Shown here in pieces: positions 1 through 8,881 of a DNA stretch of 64,000 bases. The notes beneath the pieces were generated by a model. That model was given only the letters and a program-made list of their open reading frames with translations, was not told the origin of the DNA and did not search any database. Source of the DNA: Emticicia sp040253585 (GTDB taxonomy: Bacteria; Bacteroidota; Bacteroidia; Cytophagales; Spirosomataceae). Where the stretch lies: contig NZ_JBELAU010000001.1 in NCBI RefSeq assembly GCF_040253585.1, forward strand, positions 372,001 through 436,000, read 5' to 3'. Position 1 is the first letter of the stretch; each line of letters begins with the position of its first letter. A program made the position numbers and the translations under genes.

Positions 1-1365
1 GAGTAAATTACGCAATGAAACCGTATTTTTTCCATTACGAATACGCTCACGAATTGACTGACGCACAAAATAGGTAATAGACTGCGTAACGGTCAGACCG
101 ATTTCAGCCATTTGTTTGAAAATCAATGAAGCGGGTGACATTCCTGGCAAAGTATTAGGGTCATGTAGTAAAACTCTGCTATCAGGAGTCAAGAAACCAT
201 CAATACGAGTAACGACACTGAAACCAAGACTATTGAAGGTTTTAAGCAAGTTTTCGTGAATCTTATGAAGATTCTCGAGGCTTGTTTCTACTGGAATACG
301 TTTTTTAGTTACGTTCGATTTATATTTTGATTTAAAATCAAAAGTCTGAATTTCACCGTAAATTTCGGTAGGAGGTAGGGCAATGGCTGTGCCATCATCG
401 TGCTGAATAACGCCACACGAAAACTCTTGTCCAACCACAAATTCTTCAATCATTACGTGGTCTTCTGCATTGGCCGAAATAGCCGTCACCGAATCAAGCG
501 TAAATAAAAGTGCGTCCAGTTCTTCCATCAGCTCGACTGGATGATGCAAAATTTTGCCATTTACATAAAGCGGAAAACCAATACCTTCATCAAGATTTGA
601 TGTTTTTTCCATCAAATGACGTTTCTGGCGGTCGGTCATTTTTTCCCAATCACGTTTCAAGAATGTAACTTCAAAAAAACATTGCTGAACTGCTTTCGTA
701 AATTCTTCAAGACTTCGTTTACGCACAATTGCTACCCCAATCGACGAACCTTGATGCGGAGCTTTAACCACAAACGGAAAACCAATATTATTAATAAGGT
801 CAGTAAACATTTTCGAACGGTCAGCAACCTGCCACTCTTCACGAGTAAACGTGACCATTTTCTTTTTTTGGCCTGTCACGAGTGACATGAGCTTGTTTTG
901 CATAGGTTTGTCGATACCCACCGACGAACCCATCAGACCTGGCCCCATGTATGGAATACCGTACCATTCGAGCAAACCTTGAATCGCACCATCTTCGGCT
1001 TGTGGGCCGTGCATGATGGTAAAGGCAAAATCCATGATTTGCGAGAAATCGGTTGGCTGAATCTGCTTTCCAACTTTGTAGATAAGTTTATAAAGTTGGG
1101 TTTCGTTGAGTTCGCCCAATGATTCAATATAGACTCTAAAACCACGGTTGAGGTTTTTTGAAGGGAAAAAATCACGGATTGATTCTTCGTAAAGTAATTC
1201 GGGATTTATCTGAATAAAATGCCCCAAACTATCAACAAAGATAGGAACAGGCTCAAAAATTGCCTTGTCAATATGCTCAAAGGCCGTTTTACCGCCTAAA
1301 TACGAAATTTCTCTTTCTCGTGCTTGTCCACCGAAAAAAACACCGACTCTGATTTTATTTGCCAT
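1..1365 (-). CDS. ddl: D-alanine--D-alanine ligase, long form, 3' end outside window
   Basis: ATP-grasp ligase that joins two D-alanines for peptidoglycan precursors in the cytoplasm. The start ATG at 1365 gives MANKIRVGVFFGGQAREREI, the usual Ddl N-terminal Rossmann strand with the GG loop. An N-terminal substrate-binding region with HGPQAEDGAIQG follows, then ATP-grasp strands (GFPFVVKAPHQGSSIGV) and the metal-binding signature DPNTLPGMSPASLIF about 50 residues before the edge. The reading frame gives 455 residues and is still open at base 1. Family members are usually 300-370 residues, so this one has an internal expansion and an extra C-terminal part. No co-transcribed neighbour is visible. 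Assignment to the Ddl family is firm; what the extension does is unknown. Confidence 0.9.
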   Translation of the reverse strand, partial: MANKIRVGVFFGGQAREREISYLGGKTAFEHIDKAIFEPVPIFVDSLGHFIQINPELLYEESIRDFFPSKNLNRGFRVYIESLGELNETQLYKLIYKVGKQIQPTDFSQIMDFAFTIMHGPQAEDGAIQGLLEWYGIPYMGPGLMGSSVGIDKPMQNKLMSLVTGQKKKMVTFTREEWQVADRSKMFTDLINNIGFPFVVKAPHQGSSIGVAIVRKRSLEEFTKAVQQCFFEVTFLKRDWEKMTDRQKRHLMEKTSNLDEGIGFPLYVNGKILHHPVELMEELDALLFTLDSVTAISANAEDHVMIEEFVVGQEFSCGVIQHDDGTAIALPPTEIYGEIQTFDFKSKYKSNVTKKRIPVETSLENLHKIHENLLKTFNSLGFSVVTRIDGFLTPDSRVLLHDPNTLPGMSPASLIFKQMAEIGLTVTQSITYFVRQSIRERIRNGKNTVSLRNLL

Positions 1366-1697
1366 TATTAAATTTTGTTCACAGTTTTTGGTCTGCAAAA
1401 AATATTCCAATATATACCTAAAACTTATTGAGTTCGGAAAATAAAATAAGTTTTTTTATCTCATTTTCTTTATTGAGGTATTCTGATTTTTTAATTTTTG
1501 TACTTGCTCTATTGCCATCTCTAATGAAAAAGAGGGCTGTTTTGATAAGATTTCTTTCTGAACTTCTTCTATTTCCCGAAATGACATTTCTGATTTCATG
1601 GTTCAGTGTATTTATCGAATTACAATTTTACTAAAACTGTTAATTCTTGAAATTATTCTTAATTCAGATAATTTTTATTATTCCAAGTGCAAGTTAA
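1366..1697. other. Intergenic stretch without a recognisable gene
   Basis: AT-rich spacer between the ddl start and the terminator of the NifU-like gene. A 68-codon reading frame on the plus strand (1428-1634) is low-complexity Phe/Leu/Ser and has no family resemblance. It presumably holds the ddl promoter, but no convincing element stands out. Confidence 0.5.
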
Positions 1698-1727
1698 TAA
1701 AAAAGCCCCTTGCAAAAACAAGTGGCT
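1698..1727 (-). terminator. Rho-independent terminator of the NifU-like gene
   Basis: A 9-bp stem with one mismatch (arms 1704-1712 and 1719-1727, 6-base loop) is followed on the minus strand by a run of T (1699-1704). It lies about 40 bases past the stop of the NifU-like gene. Confidence 0.75.
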
Positions 1728-1769
1728 GATATTTTTAAGCGTAATTTCTATAAAAAATACAATTTTACC

Positions 1770-2018
1770 TTAAAATGCAGGAGTCAGATTAAGAGCTTCT
1801 ACTTTCTTTATTTCGGGAACTGCCTTTAAAATGGCTTCTTCCAAACCTGCCTTAAATGTCATGGATGACATCGGGCAGCTACCACATGCACCGAGCAATT
1901 CGAGTTTTGCCGTGAAATCTTCGGTTATTTCTACAACTCTTACGTTGCCTCCGTCAGTCTGTAAATAGGGTCTTACACTATTTAAGGATGCTTCTACTTT
2001 TTCTATTAAATTCTCCAT
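1770..2018 (-). CDS. NifU-like C-terminal domain Fe-S scaffold protein
   Basis: An 82-residue single-domain NifU C-terminal protein. This family assembles or carries Fe-S clusters through a CxxC motif, seen here as ACGSCPMSSMTFKAG around residues 44-58, after the typical YLQTDGGNVRVVEI segment. Such stand-alone domains pass clusters to client proteins in the cytosol. The gene lies 160 bp downstream of the Mrp carrier on the same strand, which fits a shared Fe-S assembly role. The spacer holds degenerate repeats, so the two may or may not be one transcript. Length and motif are normal for the family. Confidence 0.93.
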   Translation of the reverse strand: MENLIEKVEASLNSVRPYLQTDGGNVRVVEITEDFTAKLELLGACGSCPMSSMTFKAGLEEAILKAVPEIKKVEALNLTPAF

Positions 2019-2065
2019 TTAGCTTATTTTCAGCAAGTATATTTTGTAAAAATAATAAAAAATTT

Positions 2066-2178
2066 ACACGATTTAAAAGATTTTTGGATTTTAGGATTAT
2101 CATTGCTGGCAATGATTAAACTTTCCAACCAAAAGACTAATCTCACTGTTGACTGCCATCTGTTGACCGTGGACTAAT
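2066..2178. repeat. Degenerate intergenic repeats (GGATTTTAAGATT and GTTGACCGTGGAC types)
   Basis: The spacer between mrp and the NifU-like gene holds two repeat types that recur in the window. At about 2068-2099 there are GATTTAAAAGATTTTTGGATT-like repeats, as at 47690. At 2145-2175 there are imperfect copies of TTGACTG/TTGACCGTGGAC, as at 20598, 42337 and 49469. Confidence 0.55.
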
Positions 2179-3282
2179 CTATCTCACTTCAACTCTTACG
2201 GTTTTTTCGCCAGAAGCATTTCTGATAGCTACTTGGCGGGCTAATTCTTCGGCTGCATTTTTGAATGCTTCGCTTACGATTGGCGTTTCGTCCATCATTA
2301 CTGGGCGGCCATCGTCTCCACCTTCACGAATGCTTTGAACGATTGGAATTTGACCTAAAAGTGGCACATTGAGTTTTTCGGCCATGTTTTTACCGCCATC
2401 TTTTCCGAACAAATAATATTTATTGTCGGGCAATTCGGCAGGAGTGAAGTAGGCCATGTTTTCAACGATACCTAAGATTGGCACATTGATTTGTTGCTGA
2501 CGAAACATAGAGGCTCCTTTTGTTACATCGGCCAAAGCTACTTTTTGTGGGGTTGTAACTACCACAGCCCCTGTTAATGGCACGGTTTGTACCAATGTTA
2601 GGTGAATATCGCTCGTTCCAGGCGGGAGGTCAATCAAAATATAATCTAAATCGCCCCAATCTACATCGCCAAAGAACTGACGCAAGGCTTGACTGGCCAT
2701 TGGACCACGCCAAACAACAGCACTATCGGCAGGAGTAAGGAAACCAATCGAAATCATTTTGATGCCATATTGCATGATTGGTGTAATCATATTTTTGCCA
2801 TCTTTTTGGGTAATGAGTGGCTGCATGTTTTCGGCTCCAAACATTATCGGAATTGACGGCCCCGAAATATCAGCATCAATGATACCTACTTTCGCACCAG
2901 CTTTTTTAAGAGCCATTGCCAAATTTACGGTAACAGTCGATTTTCCTACACCGCCTTTGCCCGACGAAATAGCAATGATGTTTTTTACACCTGCCAAAAC
3001 TGGAGCATTGTTACGAATCGACGTTACGTCGGCCGTCATATTTACCGTTACTTTCACATCGGGATTGAGATGCGTATGAATGGCATCGGTACAGTTTTTC
3101 TTGATGAGTTCTTTCAGCGGGCAAGCAGGCGTGGTAAGCACAACCGTGAAAGTAACTTGATTGACACCAACCTCAATGTCACGAATCATGTTGAGCGTAA
3201 CGAGGTCTTTTTTTAAATCTGGCTCCTCGACGGTGCTGAGGGCTTGTAGTACTTTTTCTTTCGTGATGGTTAGTTCTCCCAT
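2179..3282 (-). CDS. mrp: Mrp/ApbC family Fe-S cluster carrier ATPase
   Basis: A P-loop NTPase that carries and delivers Fe-S clusters in the cytosol. Residues 1-85 are a MIP18/DUF59 domain (TPACPLKELIKKNC). A ParA/MinD-type ATPase domain follows with the deviant Walker A SSGKGGVGKSTVTVNLA near residue 106, the switch motif DADISGPSIP, and DYILIDLPPGTSD as Walker B. The 367-residue length is normal for Bacteroidota Mrp. The C-terminal CxxC seen in some homologues is absent; the visible tail ends NASGEKTVRVEVR. The next gene downstream on the same strand is the NifU-like scaffold, supporting a joint role. Confidence 0.95.
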   Translation of the reverse strand: MGELTITKEKVLQALSTVEEPDLKKDLVTLNMIRDIEVGVNQVTFTVVLTTPACPLKELIKKNCTDAIHTHLNPDVKVTVNMTADVTSIRNNAPVLAGVKNIIAISSGKGGVGKSTVTVNLAMALKKAGAKVGIIDADISGPSIPIMFGAENMQPLITQKDGKNMITPIMQYGIKMISIGFLTPADSAVVWRGPMASQALRQFFGDVDWGDLDYILIDLPPGTSDIHLTLVQTVPLTGAVVVTTPQKVALADVTKGASMFRQQQINVPILGIVENMAYFTPAELPDNKYYLFGKDGGKNMAEKLNVPLLGQIPIVQSIREGGDDGRPVMMDETPIVSEAFKNAAEELARQVAIRNASGEKTVRVEVR

Positions 3283-3302
3283 TTGTTTTGGTTGTACAGC
3301 AA

Positions 3303-3321
3303 AACAAGTTAGAAACTTGTT
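3303..3321. repeat. Small palindrome, core CAAGTTAGAAACTTG
   Basis: An 8-bp perfect stem with a 3-base loop lies between the DUF2071 gene and mrp. Its 15-base core is the exact reverse complement of the core of the hairpin at 47735-47753, so it is a recurring palindrome. It lacks a T tract in the direction of transcription. Confidence 0.6.
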
Positions 3322-3324
3322 GTA

Positions 3325-4080
3325 CTAAATTATTACTTTTCCTTTAAAAACTGCTACTTCTGAGCCTTCGGCCAAAAGTACTGATGTGGGTGATGTATCT
3401 TTTAAAAAAGCGAATTCTTGGCCATAAAGTTCCTCAAAATTACATAAGATTTGTGAGTTCTGTACTCGATGCACATTCCATCTTGGGTGCTGTACTTGAT
3501 ATTCGTTGGTTTTGTTGGCCGAATAGCCCGCATAGCCCCAATAATGTTCGGTGATAAATTCTTCTTCGCTACCTATTTCGATGGGCGTAGTTACAGAATC
3601 GGCATCGACTTGGATATGATTCCAGCCCGATTTTGATTTCCAAGAATATTTTACAAAATGTTGATTATCAATAGTTTTTATTTCGTGCGTGCAAGGATGC
3701 GTGGCGTAATTTTCTTTATAGAGCGTGTTGGCTACGAAAGTAATCATGGCTTTTGGAACAATTTCTTTGATAAAAACTACACCTCGTTTCCATTCACCGT
3801 TGTCGTTGTAGCGAACATAGAATCGAAGATTTACTTCATCGAAATTTGTATGAAAAGGAAATTTGATGCCCAAAACTTGGGTTTCGAGAAACTGAAAACC
3901 TACTAAACTGGCATAACAACGGCCATTCCAAAAGTCAAGCTCGGTTTTGTAGGGTACATATTTTTCTAAGATTTTAGGTGGAATTTCGTAGTTTGCCATT
4001 ACGAGGTTGCTCCAATGGGCTTTCAGAAAGGTTTTTCCGAACATATTTTTGACTGATTCAAATGAAAAATAACTACTCAT
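3325..4080 (-). CDS. DUF2071 (YqjF-like) family protein
   Basis: A 251-residue soluble protein with the hallmarks of DUF2071: an N-terminal AHWSNLVMANYEIPPKILEKY segment, the central WNGRCYASLVGFQF, NLRFYVRY and ITEHYWGY regions, and a C-terminal beta-rich part ending near EGSEVAVFKGKV. The biochemical role of the family is not established, although the fold is related to acetoacetate decarboxylase. It follows the GSCFA gene on the same strand, with a terminator-like hairpin in the 56-bp gap, and precedes mrp by 42 bp. The start ATG at 4080 is well supported by the conserved N-terminus. Confidence 0.85.
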   Translation of the reverse strand: MSSYFSFESVKNMFGKTFLKAHWSNLVMANYEIPPKILEKYVPYKTELDFWNGRCYASLVGFQFLETQVLGIKFPFHTNFDEVNLRFYVRYNDNGEWKRGVVFIKEIVPKAMITFVANTLYKENYATHPCTHEIKTIDNQHFVKYSWKSKSGWNHIQVDADSVTTPIEIGSEEEFITEHYWGYAGYSANKTNEYQVQHPRWNVHRVQNSQILCNFEELYGQEFAFLKDTSPTSVLLAEGSEVAVFKGKVII

Positions 4081-4086
4081 AAAACG

Positions 4087-4120
4087 AAAAAATCAGTGCG
4101 AATGTTCACACTGATTTTTT
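4087..4120 (-). terminator. Hairpin terminator after GSCFA gene
   Basis: An 8-bp stem (AATCAGTG, 4091-4098, with 4109-4116) and 10-base loop, flanked by A runs on the left and T runs on the right. On the minus strand it reads as a stem followed by U residues. It sits just before the DUF2071 start. Confidence 0.7.
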
Positions 4121-4136
4121 CATAAGAAGCTACTTT

Positions 4137-5117
4137 TTATGCTGCAACGAGTTGCGAACGAACAATTTCTATTTCGTTGGTTACATCTATTTTTTTGCTT
4201 AACACATCCAATTTTTCGAGCAAATCAACTAAAAACTTTTGATGAGCAGGTGTATCGGTCTGAATCGGGCGATGATTGAGCGACATCTTTACTTTATTCC
4301 ATTCTTTCAGAAAAACATTGAGGTCTTCGGTGAAATAAGTATTGGCAAACTTCTCGAAAATATACTGCTCAGCTTGTTCGTTTGGATGAATCATGTCGGC
4401 GGCATAGAAACGATAATCTCGCAAATCGTCCATCATGATTTCGTAGCTCGGAAAGTAATGTACATCATTAAAATCTTGCTCTAAATGATAACAAGCCGTG
4501 CGTAAAATACTCTTGCTGACCGAATTAAGCTGTAACGTCTCACGGGTATGGCGTACAGGGCTAACCGTCAAAATAATTTTTATCTTGTTATTTTGCATTT
4601 TCAAAGCCTCGTACATTGGGCGGAAACGAAGTAAAATTTCTTTCACAGTTAACATTTCCTTTTTGAAGTTTGATGCAGGAGTTTTGTGGCAATTCGATAC
4701 GATTTGGCTGTTTTCTTTGAGTTGATGCACAATCGACGAACCGAGTGTAATGACCAAAAAATTAGCTTTTCGTAGAAACTGATTTACTTTTTTGTGCGTA
4801 AGATTGAGTTCTCGCTCCAATTCTTCTTTTGAATTGGCATAAAACTTCGAGTGAAAATCATAATGTTGCCAAATACCGTTGTTTTCGAGCATTAGGTGCT
4901 TAAAAACGGGTTGATTTTGCAGGCTATGGCTTATCAACTTAAAAATTGAAGAGGGGTTAAATACAGTCCCATAAGGATTACAGAGACATTGTAATTTATT
5001 ATCAGTGAGCTGACCTCCTATGACCTCGGAGAAACACGAACCAACGGTCATAATCTTAGAGTCAGTGCTGATTTTGAAGCGAGCTGGAGCCACTTCAATT
5101 TCAGTACGAAAATCCAT
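4137..5117 (-). CDS. GSCFA domain-containing protein
   Basis: A 326-residue protein named for the motif seen here as VGSCFSEVIG near residue 26. GSCFA proteins resemble SGNH/GDSL-type hydrolases. The Ser of GSCFS, the segment LVITLGSSIVHQL, and YFAADMIHPNEQAEQYIF-like residues near the end (DMIHPN) match the expected catalytic blocks, with His as the likely general base. The real substrate is unknown. No signal peptide is present, so it probably acts in the cytoplasm. It is common in Bacteroidota with no fixed neighbours. The start is supported by the typical FRTEIEV beginning. Confidence 0.88.
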   Translation of the reverse strand: MDFRTEIEVAPARFKISTDSKIMTVGSCFSEVIGGQLTDNKLQCLCNPYGTVFNPSSIFKLISHSLQNQPVFKHLMLENNGIWQHYDFHSKFYANSKEELERELNLTHKKVNQFLRKANFLVITLGSSIVHQLKENSQIVSNCHKTPASNFKKEMLTVKEILLRFRPMYEALKMQNNKIKIILTVSPVRHTRETLQLNSVSKSILRTACYHLEQDFNDVHYFPSYEIMMDDLRDYRFYAADMIHPNEQAEQYIFEKFANTYFTEDLNVFLKEWNKVKMSLNHRPIQTDTPAHQKFLVDLLEKLDVLSKKIDVTNEIEIVRSQLVAA

Positions 5118-5272
5118 TTTGCTTCTTTTTAGGGGTTAGTTTATAGGAACTATTAATTGATTGATTATCAATAGTTTGCGAAAGTAAATCTAACAATTAA
5201 TACTTCCAAGTTATTTCGTAAAAAAATGTTTTTTGAAACTTTTTAGTTTTATGTACCTCGAAAAAATACAAT

Positions 5273-5318
5273 AAAAAAGCAGAGAAATATTATTCGTTCA
5301 AAAATAATACTTCTCTGC
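5273..5318 (-). terminator. Terminator of the CotH-like gene
   Basis: A long stem (GCAGAGAA at 5279-5286 with TTCTCTGC at 5311-5318, extended by ATTATT/AATAAT inside) is followed on the minus strand by six T. It starts 20 bases past the cotH-like stop codon. Confidence 0.85.
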
Positions 5319-5338
5319 TGCTGAAAATATGACCTAAA

Positions 5339-6796
5339 TCATTTCAAAAAATCTTTGACCTCTGCGTTGCGTTTTACAACGTGAGATTTCAGCATATTTA
5401 GCTCATTATCAAAGTCTTCAGGTTTATTTAGATGTGTAAATGGTTTTTGTTCTTTGGCAACTGCCAAGGCAATTAATTGATAATTTTTATCAAAAAGTGC
5501 TGACATTTTTTCGGGCGTAAAAACATTTTCAGTAAACTCTTTTACGTAGTTTTTGTATTTCGCAAAATAAACTTTATCATCGGCAATATAGCGAAGTAAA
5601 GGCCAGCTTTTGCCAACATCTTTCAATGAAAGTGAAACACTACGTCCCATTGGCCCACCCATCGGTGGAGATCCAAAACGTTCGGATGGCTTAAAGCCTT
5701 CGGGCATTTTTGAATCTTTGCTTTGTAAACCGTTGGGTGGTCGCATTCCGAATGCAGGAAACTCCATTTTTAGACCCAATGCTTGGTCATGGTCCCACGG
5801 AATCCATGTGAGTTTTTGGGTAGGGGAGTTATACAAATAAAAATTATGTGCCATTCCTCCATAGCTGTCCCAATTAACGATGGTATTATTTACGGCCAAA
5901 TATTTCAGAAAATGTTCCATATTAAAGGTTTTTTCTAAATCAGCTCGCCATAGTGCTGCATTTGTGGTGCGTTCTGAACTATTGAGAGCTTTGATAAATG
6001 CCTCAATATCAGCCCAATCGGCTTTTTTCTTGTTGTTTTTTTTCTCGAACTGCTCTTTTTTAAACTTCGTAAAATTTGATTCGGGTTTATAAATATTACC
6101 GGCATTTTCTCCAAATTGTGTTTCAATCATGGTGTCGTCAATGACCTCGGTGAGTGTATAAACTCCACAATACTTTTTTCCTTCGCCAAAATCAATATAG
6201 ATTTTATAGAAAGCTGTTTGTGCGGAAGGAATACCTGCTTCACGGAAAATATCGGCCGTTACTTTTTCTCGAATCAACGATTTATCGCTCATCGCAGGCG
6301 AAAATGCTAATTCTTGAAAACCATATAGTTTTTGTTTCTTTTTGTTGGTTTCAAACTGACCAAAATCTAATCTAAACGGTAACTTATACACGCCTTTTCC
6401 CCAAGTCATCATTAGGCTTGAGTTTCCTTTCAGTCTAAATGCAACTTTTGGGTAGGTTTTTCCTTTAAACTTTACTGATGTTTGTACATAATTTGGCTCA
6501 CCTTTACCAAAGCTCATCATTGGTGGACCATCTTCAAAGTTTGGTGGCGGCATGGGTGGCATTTTGCCTCGATTCGGAAAACCTCCTTCGCCAAAATCAT
6601 TACCAAATTTGGTTTTCATATCGGCTCTAATGCTATCCCATTGGGTTTTAGTAAGGCTAATTTCGAGCGTATTTATTTTGTTTTGTGGAAAAACGACTCC
6701 GTAGTTGGGTTGAGTTTTGGGTGGTTTATTTGCCAATAAATTTACCGAAACCAAACAAATGACCAAAAGGATACTTATTTTTAAGAAATTTTTCAT
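5339..6796 (-). CDS. CotH-kinase-fold secreted protein with Met/Pro-rich inserts
   Basis: A 485-residue exported protein with a signal peptide (about 1-22) and a CotH kinase-like domain. Family hallmarks are FRLKGNSSL, a YGFQELAFSPAMSDKSLIREKV stretch, YCGVYTLTEVIDD, and NWDSYGGMAHNFYLY followed by WIPWDHDQALG. CotH proteins are atypical protein kinases; in Bacteroidota they are secreted or cell-surface proteins of mostly unknown target. Two low-complexity inserts stand out, one near residues 75-106 (KMPPMPPPNF, GPPMMSFG) and one near 352-387 (SPPMGGPMG). It is divergent from the LytS/LytTR pair, sharing a 275-bp intergenic region with repeated TGTGTAGA boxes, so it is probably controlled by them. 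Confidence 0.87.
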   Translation of the reverse strand: MKNFLKISILLVICLVSVNLLANKPPKTQPNYGVVFPQNKINTLEISLTKTQWDSIRADMKTKFGNDFGEGGFPNRGKMPPMPPPNFEDGPPMMSFGKGEPNYVQTSVKFKGKTYPKVAFRLKGNSSLMMTWGKGVYKLPFRLDFGQFETNKKKQKLYGFQELAFSPAMSDKSLIREKVTADIFREAGIPSAQTAFYKIYIDFGEGKKYCGVYTLTEVIDDTMIETQFGENAGNIYKPESNFTKFKKEQFEKKNNKKKADWADIEAFIKALNSSERTTNAALWRADLEKTFNMEHFLKYLAVNNTIVNWDSYGGMAHNFYLYNSPTQKLTWIPWDHDQALGLKMEFPAFGMRPPNGLQSKDSKMPEGFKPSERFGSPPMGGPMGRSVSLSLKDVGKSWPLLRYIADDKVYFAKYKNYVKEFTENVFTPEKMSALFDKNYQLIALAVAKEQKPFTHLNKPEDFDNELNMLKSHVVKRNAEVKDFLK

Positions 6797-6861
6797 GTTG
6801 GTAAGCTGTTTTTTGAGCTTTAGATGGACAAATAAATGAGAAACTTGCTTAAAAATTACGG

Positions 6862-6942
6862 TGTGTAGAAATGGGATTTATATGTGTAGATGCAAAGTTG
6901 CAAAAGAAAATTTTCTACACAATTCGGTAGTTTGTATGCACA
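6862..6942. promoter_or_regulatory. Putative LytTR binding repeats between cotH-like and kinase genes
   Basis: TGTGTAGAA at 6862-6870 and TGTGTAGAT at 6883-6891 are direct repeats exactly 21 bp apart. An inverted exact copy of the first (TTCTACACA) lies at 6913-6921, with a weaker partner GTATGCACA at 6934-6942, again 21 bp away. LytTR regulators bind paired direct repeats about two helical turns apart. The same motif precedes the TonB receptor at 8882. Confidence 0.6.
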
Positions 6943-7071
6943 TAAGGGACTGATAGACAGTTGTTTAGTTGATTGTATTTTTTTTGCCGTTATTATGTTC
7001 TTGAAAATATTTTCATCATAAATACTCAGAGTAGCTGACAATCTGAAAATCTGTTCAACCAAAGAAAATTA

Positions 7072-8157
7072 ATGAAATCTCTTCAACGATATTCGGTTTT
7101 GCTGCACATCATTGGCTGGATAATCTTTAGTATTATTCCATTAATGGCATTACCATTTAATAATATTTTTTCGCCCCCAAATATCAAAATGTTTGTGTTG
7201 CCACAATTATTCAGCACTTTTTTGTTGATAATTGTTTTCTATTTCAATCTGCATTTTTTTACGCCAAACTATCTTAATTCTAAAAAAAGCTGGTATTTCT
7301 TGGGTTTTTCTTTGTTAGGTTTTTTGCTTGTTTTGGGTTTAAATACGGTGGTTTTTGAGGTTTTCTTTAAACCACATTTCAAAGATTTTCCGTTTCCCAA
7401 AATGCGACCGAGATTTAATAACGGGCGACCGATGCCACCGCCATCAATGGTTTTTAATCCAAGGTTTTTTGGCATTTTTTTCTCTTATTTATTATCGGTA
7501 ATTGCCAGTTCGATGTTGGCTTTGGTGTATGAACGCACACGAAGTAAAGAAGAAAATCAGCAGATTTTGATAGAAAAAACTGCTGCCGAATTGGCAGTTT
7601 TGAAATTACAGGTGAGTCCACATTTTTTGTTTAATACGCTCAATAATATCCGTTGGCTGGCTCGCCAAAAGTCAGAAAAAACCGAAGATGCAGTCGTGAA
7701 GTTATCGCAACTTTTGCGATACATGATTTATCAGTCAGGCAATGATAAAGTGGCTTTAGAGCAAGAAATTGAGCATTTACGGAATTATATTGATTTACAG
7801 AAAATGCGATTGACCGATAAAAATTCAGTCGATTTTATTTGTGAAGGCGATACTTCAAAACTGCGAATTGAACCATTACTTTTTATTCCTTTCGTAGAAA
7901 ATGCCTTTAAATTTGGCTTGCATAACCAAGAAAAAAGCGATATTTTGATTGGAATTAGGGCTTCGGAGAATGAACTATGGTTTTATGCTGAAAACACTGT
8001 TTTTGGGTCGAATATGCCCAGTACTGGAGAAGATTCGGGTATCGGAATTCAGAATGTTGAGCGGCGTTTGGCTTTACATTACCCAAATTCGCACGATTTG
8101 CGAATCGGTAATAACGAAGGAAAATTTAGGGTAGATTTAACAATAAAACTTGCATAA
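7072..8157 (+). CDS. LytS-type sensor histidine kinase
   Basis: A membrane sensor kinase of the His_kinase/LytS family, 361 residues. Four N-terminal membrane spans (about 10-29, 40-62, 73-98, 132-152) are followed by a coiled stretch and the phosphoacceptor block LQVSPHFLFNTLNNIRW (His184), then the ATPase region with PFVENAFKFGL and GIGIQNVERRL. Between spans 3 and 4 is a Pro/Met-rich loop (MRPRFNNGRPMPPPS, about 111-125) resembling the inserts of the adjacent CotH-like protein. It may be the outward-facing sensing loop, but that is inference. Its stop overlaps the response-regulator start by one base (TAATG), so the two are translationally coupled. Confidence 0.95.
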   Translation: MKSLQRYSVLLHIIGWIIFSIIPLMALPFNNIFSPPNIKMFVLPQLFSTFLLIIVFYFNLHFFTPNYLNSKKSWYFLGFSLLGFLLVLGLNTVVFEVFFKPHFKDFPFPKMRPRFNNGRPMPPPSMVFNPRFFGIFFSYLLSVIASSMLALVYERTRSKEENQQILIEKTAAELAVLKLQVSPHFLFNTLNNIRWLARQKSEKTEDAVVKLSQLLRYMIYQSGNDKVALEQEIEHLRNYIDLQKMRLTDKNSVDFICEGDTSKLRIEPLLFIPFVENAFKFGLHNQEKSDILIGIRASENELWFYAENTVFGSNMPSTGEDSGIGIQNVERRLALHYPNSHDLRIGNNEGKFRVDLTIKLA

Positions 8158-8873
8158 TGTCGAAGATAAACTGTGTGGCGATTGATGACGAGCCTTTTGC
8201 CTTAGAAATTATGGCCGATGATATTCAGAAAATTAGTTTTTTGAATTTGGTCGGTACATTCTCGAATCCGATGGATGCTTGGGAGCTGATAAAACAAGGC
8301 AAAGTAGATTTAATTTTCTTGGATATTCAGATGCCTGTCATTTCGGGGACTCAGTTTTTAAGAAGCCTGCCAAAACCTCCGATGGTGATTTTTACGACGG
8401 CCTATCAACAGTATGCACTCGAAGGCTATGATTTAGATGTGGTTGATTATCTGCTCAAACCCATTCCGTTTGACAGGTTTTTGAAGGCCGTTAATAAAGC
8501 CGAGGAATTATTTCGTTTACGGAGCAAAGAACAGCAAAATTTACCCGTAGTTGAGGATGTAAACTTCTTTTTTATCTATTCAGAATACAAGCAAATCAAG
8601 ATTTATTTTGATGATGTTTTGTATGTGGAAGGCTTGAAAGATTATGTTAAAATCTACATCAAACAGCAATCGAAGCCAATTTTGACCCGAATGAACCTCA
8701 AAATGATGGCAACCAAACTTCCGTCTAATCTATTTTGTAGAGTGCATCATTCATTTATTGTGGCTCTCGATAAAATTTCTGCATTTCAGAAAACTAAGTT
8801 GCTTGTTGGTGAAAAAGAATTGCCGATTGGTCGAAAATTTGCGGAGTTTTTTGAGCAACAGTACCAGCAATAA
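8157..8873 (+). CDS. LytTR-family response regulator
   Basis: A 238-residue response regulator partnered with the preceding kinase. The receiver domain (1-120) has acidic residues DDE at 10-12, the phosphoacceptor Asp56 in IFLDIQMP, and TTAYQQYALEGY with a KP motif (LLKPIPFDRF). A LytTR DNA-binding domain follows from about residue 136 to the end (DVLYVEGLKDYVKIY, MATKLPSNLFCRVHHSFIVAL, LPIGRKF). LytTR domains bind pairs of direct repeats, and such pairs are visible upstream of the divergent cotH-like gene and just after this gene, upstream of the TonB receptor. It is therefore likely a local regulator of this cluster. Confidence 0.95.
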   Translation: MSKINCVAIDDEPFALEIMADDIQKISFLNLVGTFSNPMDAWELIKQGKVDLIFLDIQMPVISGTQFLRSLPKPPMVIFTTAYQQYALEGYDLDVVDYLLKPIPFDRFLKAVNKAEELFRLRSKEQQNLPVVEDVNFFFIYSEYKQIKIYFDDVLYVEGLKDYVKIYIKQQSKPILTRMNLKMMATKLPSNLFCRVHHSFIVALDKISAFQKTKLLVGEKELPIGRKFAEFFEQQYQQ

Positions 8874-8881
8874 TACAAAAC

